This document shows positions 6,467 to 10,795 of a stretch of 10,795 bases of DNA, one piece after another; the first letter of the stretch is position 1; each line of letters opens with the position of its first letter. Where the stretch lies: assembly GCA_900552845.1 (NCBI GenBank), contig USBC01000048.1:1-10795 (forward strand), given 5' to 3'. Made by a program: the position numbers and the translations under genes. The notes beneath the pieces were generated by a model. That model did not search any database. It was given only the letters and a program-made list of their open reading frames with translations, and was not told the origin of the DNA. The stretch comes from an uncultured Oscillospiraceae bacterium (GTDB lineage Bacteria > Bacillota > Clostridia > Oscillospirales > Ruminococcaceae).

Positions 6467-7423
6467 ATGGTCAAAATTATCGAGCCTAAGATCGAAACAG
6501 CAGAGCTTCGTCCCGATGGCAGCTACGGTAAGTTTATTGCCGAGCCGCTGGACCGTGGCTTTGGCATTACCCTGGGCAACAGTCTCCGCAGGGTTCTGCT
6601 CTCCTCGCTTCCCGGCGTGGCCGTTTCTTCCATTAAGATCGACGGCGTCCAGCATGAGTTTTCCACCATTCCCGGTGTAAAGGAAGATGTTGTAGAAATT
6701 ATCCTGAACATCAAGGGACTGATCGCCAAGCTCCATGGTGAGGAGCCAGTAACGGTACACATCGCCGCCGAGGGCGAATGCGAAGTGACCGCAGGCTGCA
6801 TCACCGGCAGCAGCGAGGTGGAGATTCTGGACCCGACAATGCACATTGCGACGCTGGCGGAGGGCGCCAAGCTGAACATGGAGCTGGTTCTGCAAAAGGG
6901 TCAGGGCTATGTTTCTGCCGACCGCAACAAGCAGCTGAACAACGGTGCGGCGCCGGTGGGTACCATCTTTACCGATAGTATCTATACACCGGTTTTGAAA
7001 GTGAATTACTCGGTGGAGAACACCCGAGTAGAACAGATTACCGACTATGACAAGCTGACCCTGGAGATTTGGACCGACGGTACCATTTCTGCCAAAGAGG
7101 CTGTCAGCTTGGCTGCCAAGATCCTCAATAGACAACTCAATCACTTTGTTGAACTGAGCGACGAAGTGAATGCCACCGAGATCATGGAAAAGAAGGAAGA
7201 ATCCGGCAAGGATAAGGTTCTTGAGATGACCATTGAAGAGCTTGACCTTTCTGTTCGCGCTTTCAACTGTCTGAAGCGTGCCGGCGTCAACTCGGTAGGC
7301 GATCTGATCAACAAATCGCCTGAAGAGATGATGAAGGTCCGCAATCTCGGCAAAAAGTCGCTGGAGGAAGTTATGGGCAAATTGGAGGCTCTGGGCTTCA
7401 ATCTGCACAGCGACGACGAATAA
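6467..7423 (+). CDS. rpoA: DNA-directed RNA polymerase subunit alpha
   Basis: This 318-residue protein is the alpha subunit, whose dimer scaffolds assembly of RNA polymerase and whose C-terminal domain reads upstream promoter DNA. The N-terminal domain (about 1-230) has FIAEPLDRGFGITLGNSLRR (23-42), the dimerisation segment. An acidic/lysine-rich linker (about 235-252) leads to the helix-hairpin-helix C-terminal domain at about 254-313. The DNA-contacting residues known from E. coli are kept: R264, N267, C268 and L269 in VRAFNCLKRAG, and G295, K297 and S298 in LGKKSLEE. This matters because the promoter at the right end of the window has an A/T-rich upstream element. AAGGAGGG lies six bases before the ATG. 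rplQ follows after 19 bases. Confidence 0.98.
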   Translation: MVKIIEPKIETAELRPDGSYGKFIAEPLDRGFGITLGNSLRRVLLSSLPGVAVSSIKIDGVQHEFSTIPGVKEDVVEIILNIKGLIAKLHGEEPVTVHIAAEGECEVTAGCITGSSEVEILDPTMHIATLAEGAKLNMELVLQKGQGYVSADRNKQLNNGAAPVGTIFTDSIYTPVLKVNYSVENTRVEQITDYDKLTLEIWTDGTISAKEAVSLAAKILNRQLNHFVELSDEVNATEIMEKKEESGKDKVLEMTIEELDLSVRAFNCLKRAGVNSVGDLINKSPEEMMKVRNLGKKSLEEVMGKLEALGFNLHSDDE

Positions 7424-7442
7424 AAGGTAAGGAGTGATATAA

Positions 7443-7784
7443 ATGCCAGGTGCCAGAAAACTGGGTAGAACCACTGACCATAGAAAAGCGATGCTCCGTG
7501 CCATGGTGACCTTCCTGCTGGAGAACGGTAAGATCGAGACGACCGTGACCCGTGCCAAGGAAGTACGCGCAATGACGGAGAAAATGATCACCATTGCCAA
7601 GGCAGATGACCTTCACTCCAAGCGTCAGGTCTATTCCTACATCACCAAGGAAACTGTCGCAAAGAAGGTTATGGATGAGATCGCGCCGAAGTATGCCGAC
7701 CGCAACGGCGGCTATACCCGCATCATCAAGATCGGTCCCCGCCGCGGCGACGCCGCTGAGATGGCGATCATCGAGCTGATCTGA
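7443..7784 (+). CDS. rplQ: 50S ribosomal protein L17
   Basis: This 113-residue protein is L17, a large-subunit protein near the exit-tunnel side. It opens MPGARKLGRTTDHRKAMLR, with FLLENGKIETTVTRAKEVR (about 24-42) and the closing GGYTRIIKIGPRRGDAAEMA, all typical of L17. This is the short bacterial form without a C-terminal extension. AAGGAG precedes the ATG. It is the last gene of the ribosomal-protein run: an intrinsic terminator begins 25 bases after its stop. In many Firmicutes the next genes would be ecfA/ecfT, truA, rplM and rpsI; they are not present here. Confidence 0.98.
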   Translation: MPGARKLGRTTDHRKAMLRAMVTFLLENGKIETTVTRAKEVRAMTEKMITIAKADDLHSKRQVYSYITKETVAKKVMDEIAPKYADRNGGYTRIIKIGPRRGDAAEMAIIELI

Positions 7785-7808
7785 TCTTATTGCAGGCAAC
7801 TGTAAAGG

Positions 7809-7843
7809 AAAATCCCCGCTTCAGCAATGGAGCGGGGATTTTT
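7809..7843 (+). terminator. Intrinsic terminator of the ribosomal-protein operon
   Basis: AATCCCCGCTTCA (7811-7823) pairs with TGGAGCGGGGATT (7828-7840): thirteen pairs, one of them a G-U wobble, closed by the loop GCAA, a stable GNRA-type tetraloop. The stem runs straight into TTTTT (7839-7843), and A residues at 7809-7810 could extend it. It sits 25 bases after the rplQ stop. The C/G-rich stem with T-tract is a textbook strong terminator, and it separates the operon from the next promoter at 7886. Confidence 0.93.
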
Positions 7844-7885
7844 GCGGGGTGCGCCCAAAAGAGAAAGCAAAAAGCACGGGCTGTT

Positions 7886-7914
7886 TTGACAAGAAAGGGG
7901 AAAAATGCTATATT
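7886..7914 (+). promoter_or_regulatory. Promoter of the lipoprotein-DUF1653 unit
   Basis: TTGACA (7886-7891), a 17-base spacer and TATATT (7909-7914) form a near-perfect housekeeping promoter, and the TG of TGC just before the -10 box makes it an extended -10. Transcription would start near 7920-7921, giving a leader of only about 20 bases that holds the ribosome binding site GGGAGGGGAG. I see no operator-like inverted repeat over it. Confidence 0.85.
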
Positions 7915-7940
7915 GACGGTAGAAAAAGGGAGGGGAGAAA

Positions 7941-8516
7941 ATGAAACAACGGACGCACAGAGGACTGGTGCTGATAGTCTGCCTGCTGATAGTGCTGACG
8001 GCTGCCTGCGGAGAACGGCAGCCGAACACACTCGGTTCGCCTGCAACAGAGAAGTCGGAAGGGTTGGCACCTCCCAGCGCCATAGAGCCGCCTCAGCCAC
8101 CGAAGGAGGAAAAGCCGGTGGATACCGGCTATCTGGAGGAGTTGGAGGTGCATTGCGGACAGTATGAGGGGCTGTATCATCTGTGGGTGGAGACCGACAA
8201 GGAAAGCATGCAAGCCCTGACCGTAAAGCAATATAAAAACTACACCTTCCGTACGGGCGCCAAGGGCGGAGAGACGCCCATGACGGAGGCAGATGGCGAG
8301 AAACAGACGGTGTATTGGACGACCTTTGTTTTTCCGGACGGAACAGGGCTGTGCTGGCACGGCGGCAACTGGCAGTGGGGCAGCTATGGTACACTGGACG
8401 AAAGCCTGCGAGTGCCGGAGCCGATCTATCACATCGGCAGCGAGGACGACGACAGCAAGGAAGTGAGCGTTACTCCGTGGTCGACAGCGGAGAACACAGA
8501 AAATGAGGCAGGATAA
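7941..8516 (+). CDS. Predicted lipoprotein of unknown function
   Basis: This 191-residue protein has a lipoprotein-type signal peptide: a charged start (MKQRTHRG), a hydrophobic core at about 9-19, and LTAAC with C23 as the likely lipidated cysteine. The threonine at -3 is less common, but the pattern is acceptable. It should be anchored on the outer face of the membrane. A proline-rich linker (about 43-59, APPSAIEPPQPPKEEKP) leads to a domain of about 110 residues rich in aromatic residues, with cysteines C72 and C138 that could form a disulfide, and WHGGNWQWGSYG at 139-150. The tail from 165 is acidic and probably disordered. I do not recognise a family. It has its own strong promoter and ribosome binding site and precedes the DUF1653 gene by 31 bases. 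Confidence 0.8.
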   Translation: MKQRTHRGLVLIVCLLIVLTAACGERQPNTLGSPATEKSEGLAPPSAIEPPQPPKEEKPVDTGYLEELEVHCGQYEGLYHLWVETDKESMQALTVKQYKNYTFRTGAKGGETPMTEADGEKQTVYWTTFVFPDGTGLCWHGGNWQWGSYGTLDESLRVPEPIYHIGSEDDDSKEVSVTPWSTAENTENEAG

Positions 8517-8547
8517 CACCGCTATGCGCGAGGAAGGAAATGAGCAG

Positions 8548-8796
8548 ATGCAGGAGTTGAAGATCGGGCGGGTCTACCGCCACTTCAAAGGAGATTACTA
8601 TGTGACAGAGGGAGTGGCGAACCACTCCGAAAGCGGGGAGCCGTATGTCATTTACCGCAAGCTGTACGGAGACGGCGGACTGTGGATACGACCGTTGGAG
8701 ATGTTTCTGAGCCGCATAGATCGGGAAAAATATCCGACGGTAGAGCAGGAATACCGATTTCAGCTTCAGGAGATCCCCAGCGTGGCGGAGCATTGA
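8548..8796 (+). CDS. DUF1653 domain protein
   Basis: This predicted 82-residue protein is almost entirely a DUF1653 domain: GRVYRHFKGDYYV at 7-19, NHSESGEPYVIYRKLYGDGG at 25-44 and WIRPLEMF at 46-53. The pattern of glycine, tyrosine, RHFKG, a glutamate-bearing turn, then Y-x-x-L-Y-G and W-x-R-P is characteristic of the family, which has no established function. There is no signal peptide, so it is cytoplasmic. The start at 8548 was chosen for AGGAAGGA nine bases upstream; in-frame ATGs at 8503 (overlapping the lipoprotein by 14 bases) and 8524 are alternatives with poorer sites. It lies in the same direction as the lipoprotein gene, with no terminator between them, so the two are probably co-transcribed. 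Confidence 0.85.
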   Translation: MQELKIGRVYRHFKGDYYVTEGVANHSESGEPYVIYRKLYGDGGLWIRPLEMFLSRIDREKYPTVEQEYRFQLQEIPSVAEH

Positions 8797-8868
8797 ACGG
8801 GAAATTGTTTAATGGGAATGGCTGGACGATGCAAAAAATCTGCACCGCAGCAGAGAACCCCAAAACAC

Positions 8869-8901
8869 AAAAAAGCGGCAGCCGGCGGGCTGTCGCTTTT
8901 T
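8869..8901. terminator. Bidirectional terminator between convergent units
   Basis: AAAAAGCGGCAGCC (8870-8883) pairs with GGCTGTCGCTTTTT (8888-8901) around the loop GGCG, with a single G-U wobble. On the + strand the stem ends in five T residues; on the - strand it ends in a run of six T residues (from A at 8869-8874). It lies 72 bases after the DUF1653 stop and 49 bases beyond the rsmI stop, so one hairpin can end both converging transcripts. The rest of this 154-base gap holds nothing I can recognise. Confidence 0.92.
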
Positions 8902-8950
8902 GACGATTATTCGTGCTGCCATATCAGGCGGGAAACGGGAACAGCGGAGA

Positions 8951-9781
8951 TTACTCGGCCTGCAGTGCCTGCCGGTACAGCTCCCCCTTGCGGTAGCCGG
9001 TTTCTTTGGCGATTTGTCTGGCAGCGTCGCTGAGAGAGGCCCCATCGGCAGCCAATCGACGAACAAGCCCAACGGCTTGCTCCATAGTCACTTGATCAGA
9101 TGAACCGCTTTCTTCGGCACCTGCAACGATGAGAACATACTCCCCGCGCGGCTCCCGCTGCGTATATTCTGCCGCTGCCGCGGCAAGGGTGGTACGGCAC
9201 AGCTCCTCATGCAGCTTGGTCAATTCCCGACATAGCGTGACGGGGCGATCGCCCAGTCCCTCCAGCAGCGCCGCAAGGGTTTGCCGCAGACGATGGGGCG
9301 CTTCGTAAAAGATAAGGGTGTGCGGCAAACGGGAAACCATCTGCAAGGCAGCGTCCCGTTCCCCTTTTTTTATCGGCAGAAAACCTTCAAATAAAAAACG
9401 ATCGGTGGGTAAGCCACTGGCGGCAAGCGCTGTCATGGCGGCAGTGGGCCCCGGCACGGTGGCAAGGGGAATGTTGTTGTCATGACAGAGCGAGACCAGC
9501 CCTTCGCCGGGGTCACTGATGCAGGGCATACCCGCATCGGTGACAATGGCGCCGTTTTCACCGTTCATCAGCCGCTGCAAAAGCTCCGGCCCACGGGAGG
9601 CGGCATTATGCTCGTGGTAGCTGATAAGGGTTGCCCGTATTTCAAAATGATTGAGCAGCTTGAGGGTGACACGGGTGTCCTCGGCGGCAATAAAATCGAC
9701 CGACTTGAGCACCTCGATGGCATGCGGGGAAAAATCGCTCAAATTCCCAATCGGGGTTCCTACGATATACAAGGTTCCCAT
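8951..9781 (-). CDS. rsmI: 16S rRNA (cytidine(1402)-2'-O)-methyltransferase
   Basis: This 276-residue protein is RsmI of the tetrapyrrole-methylase-like fold, which uses S-adenosylmethionine to 2'-O-methylate C1402 in the decoding centre of 16S rRNA. Visible signatures: GTLYIVGTPIGNLSD (2-16), IAAEDTRVTLKLLNHF (31-46), SYHEHN (54-59), GAIVTDAGMPCISDPG (77-92), VPGPTAAMTALAASGLPTDRF (109-129), FYEAPHR (158-164) and RGEYVLIVAG (212-221). The C-terminal part (about 234-272) is the helical HTH-like RsmI domain. I chose the ATG at 9781, ten bases after AAAGGA; a GTG at 9787 would add two residues but lies only four bases from that site. It follows trmN6 by 39 bases and is probably in the same transcript. 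In B. subtilis the same pair is yabB and yabC with yazA between them. Confidence 0.97.
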   Translation of the reverse strand: MGTLYIVGTPIGNLSDFSPHAIEVLKSVDFIAAEDTRVTLKLLNHFEIRATLISYHEHNAASRGPELLQRLMNGENGAIVTDAGMPCISDPGEGLVSLCHDNNIPLATVPGPTAAMTALAASGLPTDRFLFEGFLPIKKGERDAALQMVSRLPHTLIFYEAPHRLRQTLAALLEGLGDRPVTLCRELTKLHEELCRTTLAAAAAEYTQREPRGEYVLIVAGAEESGSSDQVTMEQAVGLVRRLAADGASLSDAARQIAKETGYRKGELYRQALQAE

Positions 9782-9820
9782 ACGCACCAGTTCCTTTACA
9801 AAGAGAATAATAATAGAAAA

Positions 9821-10537
9821 TTATACAATCCGATATATTACTTTCATTTCATCAGAGTAGCTGCCGTCTGCATTTTCCATGATGAGCGGCGGCTCTACCG
9901 TCAGCCCGGGCTTGCCGCCTGCCTTTCCTTCGGCAAGAAAAAGCCACGGGGCTTTCTCCGGTCGCTGCTGTACCCACCGCAGGCGCTTCGGCTCCAGCCT
10001 GTTCTGCCGCAGGGCGGAAAGCACATCAGTCAAGCGCTCCGGACGCTGGCACAGGCAGAAGCGCCCGCCATATTGCAGCAGCCATGCCGCTGCCGCGCAG
10101 ACCTCCTCCAGTGTGCAGCTTTCCTGCTGCTCGTGGCGGGCACGGCGCCTGCTGTCCTCCGGACAGAGAAATCCGGTTCCGGCAGAAAAATAGGGCGGAT
10201 TGCAGGTGACCAGCCGGAAGCTGTGTGCCGGCAGCAGCGTGCGAATATTACGCAGATCACCTGATACAGGCGTGAAACCGGTAAGGGAGGAAACTGCTGC
10301 GGTTCGGTGCATAAGAGCCACAGCATCGGGGGAAAGCTCCACCGCCGTGACAGAACGGGGCGGACGTTCCCGCCGCAGCATAAGCAAGCCGATAATGCCG
10401 CAGCCGGCGCATAAATCGCAAACAGTATCAATACCGCGCACTGCCGCAAAGTGCTCCAACAAAAAGGCGTCGGTGCCAAAGCGGTGGGTGTCATCAATAG
10501 CGATTTGAATGGTATCGGACAAATTTTCCCATTGCAT
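9821..10537 (-). CDS. trmN6: TrmN6-family tRNA1(Val) A37 N6-methyltransferase
   Basis: This 238-residue protein belongs to the class I methyltransferases of the TrmN6/YfiC-YabB family, which methylate N6 of adenosine 37 in tRNA1(Val). Motif I, CDLCAGCGIIGLLM (40-53), and the acidic residue E67 in TAVEL bind S-adenosylmethionine. NPPY at 113-116 (VTCNPPYF) is the catalytic motif of N6-adenine and related amino methyltransferases. The N-terminal TDAFLLEHF segment (22-30) is also family-typical. The frame is open well upstream, but the ATG at 10537, after AAAGGAGG (10549-10556, spacing 11), gives the standard opening; a longer reading would run into the divergent promoter region. The tRNA substrate is assigned from the family, not from the sequence. 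rsmI follows. Confidence 0.88.
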   Translation of the reverse strand: MQWENLSDTIQIAIDDTHRFGTDAFLLEHFAAVRGIDTVCDLCAGCGIIGLLMLRRERPPRSVTAVELSPDAVALMHRTAAVSSLTGFTPVSGDLRNIRTLLPAHSFRLVTCNPPYFSAGTGFLCPEDSRRRARHEQQESCTLEEVCAAAAWLLQYGGRFCLCQRPERLTDVLSALRQNRLEPKRLRWVQQRPEKAPWLFLAEGKAGGKPGLTVEPPLIMENADGSYSDEMKVIYRIV

Positions 10538-10571
10538 GGAAGCCGCTTCCTCCTTTGCGGTTAGTATCAAC

Positions 10572-10577
10572 AGTATA
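10572..10577 (-). promoter_or_regulatory. Probable extended -10 promoter of trmN6-rsmI
   Basis: Read on the - strand, TGTTATACT contains a TATACT -10 box with TG in the extended position. The hexamer 17 bases upstream is TTCCGA, a weak -35. Transcription would begin near 10566, about 30 bases before the trmN6 ATG, leaving just room for AAAGGAGG. It lies about 80 bases from the divergent promoter at 10656. Confidence 0.55.
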
Positions 10578-10628
10578 ACACACATTGAACAAAATCGGAA
10601 GAATAGATTTGGCATAAAAGAACGGGAC

Positions 10629-10684
10629 TTTTTCGAAAATTCCGCAAAAAATAACTTGACAAGCAGTTTCGGATATGATAATAT
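10629..10684 (+). promoter_or_regulatory. Strong promoter with A/T-rich upstream element, likely of an rRNA operon
   Basis: TTGACA (10656-10661), a 17-base spacer and TAATAT (10679-10684), with TG of TGA in the extended -10 position, form an almost ideal housekeeping promoter. The 27 bases upstream (10629-10655) are A/T-rich with short A and T tracts, as in UP elements bound by the alpha C-terminal domain. Transcription should start around 10690-10691. No protein gene follows within the window, and the leader looks like that of an rRNA operon, so this is probably an rrn promoter. Confidence 0.8.
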
Positions 10685-10690
10685 AAACAA

Positions 10691-10795
10691 GCTGTCACCT
10701 ACGCGGTGGACAGCAGGCCGCACCTTGAAAATTGAACAGCATTCACTTGAAATTGATTAAAAGATCAATGGAGAGTCCTTGTAAATTCTAAGAGA
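10691..10795 (+). ncRNA. Probable 5' leader of an rRNA operon (16S gene expected at or beyond the window end)
   Basis: The transcribed stretch after the promoter has no credible reading frame. It opens with a hairpin: GCTGTC-ACC (10691-10699) and GGT-G-GACAGC (10705-10714), nine pairs with one bulged G and the loop TACGC. CACCTTGAAAATTGAACAG (10721-10739) resembles the CTTTGAAAAcTgAACA-type boxA/leader sequence found before 16S and 23S genes in Firmicutes. A shorter copy, CTTGAAATTGA, follows at 10746-10756. ATTGAT/ATCAAT (10752-10757 and 10764-10769) can form a small stem. The last bases, AAGAGA, could run into the usual 16S start (AGAGTTTGATC), but only three bases of that match lie inside the window. 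The rRNA identity is therefore inferred from the leader and promoter. Confidence 0.6.

Noticed and set aside
7790..8167. A 125-codon open frame on the + strand starting just after rplQ
   Set aside because: It runs through the terminator hairpin and the 7886 promoter and overlaps the lipoprotein gene in another frame; the translation has no domain-like features.
8797..8868. A further small gene or RNA before the bidirectional terminator
   Set aside because: No ribosome binding site with a sensible reading frame and no notable structure; it reads as a plain 3' untranslated stretch.
10538..10723. N-terminal extension of trmN6 to a start at 10723, giving 300 residues
   Set aside because: The extra 62 residues are absent from the family, would need transcription from within the divergent leader, and the ATG at 10537 has AAAGGAGG upstream.
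10509..10760. An 83-codon open frame on the + strand spanning the region between trmN6 and the rRNA-type leader
   Set aside because: It crosses two divergent promoters and the structured leader, has no ribosome binding site and resembles no protein.
1..10795. CRISPR array, insertion sequence, phage genes, tRNA genes or defence genes
   Set aside because: I saw no repeat-spacer pattern, no transposase or integrase motifs, no terminal inverted repeats and no cloverleaf with a conserved GTTCRA arm on either strand.

Overview
The window is the distal part of a bacterial spc/alpha ribosomal-protein operon, followed by a small accessory cassette and the upstream flank of what is very probably an rRNA operon. 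The gene order (rplR-rpsE-rpmD-rplO-secY-adk-map-KOW gene-infA-rpmJ-rpsM-rpsK-rpsD-rpoA-rplQ) is typical of Firmicutes. The zinc-binding (four-cysteine) S4, an rpsD inside the operon, strong AGGAGG-type ribosome binding sites, GTG/TTG starts and moderately GC-rich coding sequence point to a clostridial lineage, perhaps Oscillospiraceae. The family-level call is inference only.

Positions 4-7784 (+ strand) hold fifteen tightly packed genes: nine ribosomal proteins (L18, S5, L30, L15, L36, S13, S11, S4, L17), SecY, adenylate kinase, methionine aminopeptidase, a KOW-domain RNA-binding protein, IF-1 and the RNA polymerase alpha subunit. rpmD and rpmJ are short (59 and 37 aa) but clear. I see no internal promoter that I can defend. 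The run ends at a strong intrinsic terminator (7809-7843).

Positions 7886-8796 (+) are a separate two-gene unit with its own strong promoter (TTGACA, 17 nt, TGC-TATATT). It encodes a small Pro-rich lipoprotein of unknown function and a DUF1653 protein. It ends at a terminator (8869-8901) that works on both strands and is shared with the convergent genes.

Positions 8951-10537 (- strand) are trmN6 (tRNA1Val A37 N6-methyltransferase family) and rsmI (16S rRNA C1402 2'-O-methyltransferase), probably one transcript from an extended -10 promoter near 10572. Divergent from them is a near-consensus promoter with an A/T-rich upstream region (10629-10684) and a structured leader running to the window end. 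This fits an rRNA operon whose 16S gene would start at or just beyond the last base.

The window as a whole makes and services the translation apparatus: ribosomal subunits, initiation, protein export, N-terminal Met removal, transcription, and rRNA/tRNA methylation. I found no convincing new system. The least explained parts are the lipoprotein/DUF1653 pair, the poorly codon-adapted KOW gene inside the operon, and the leader at the right edge.
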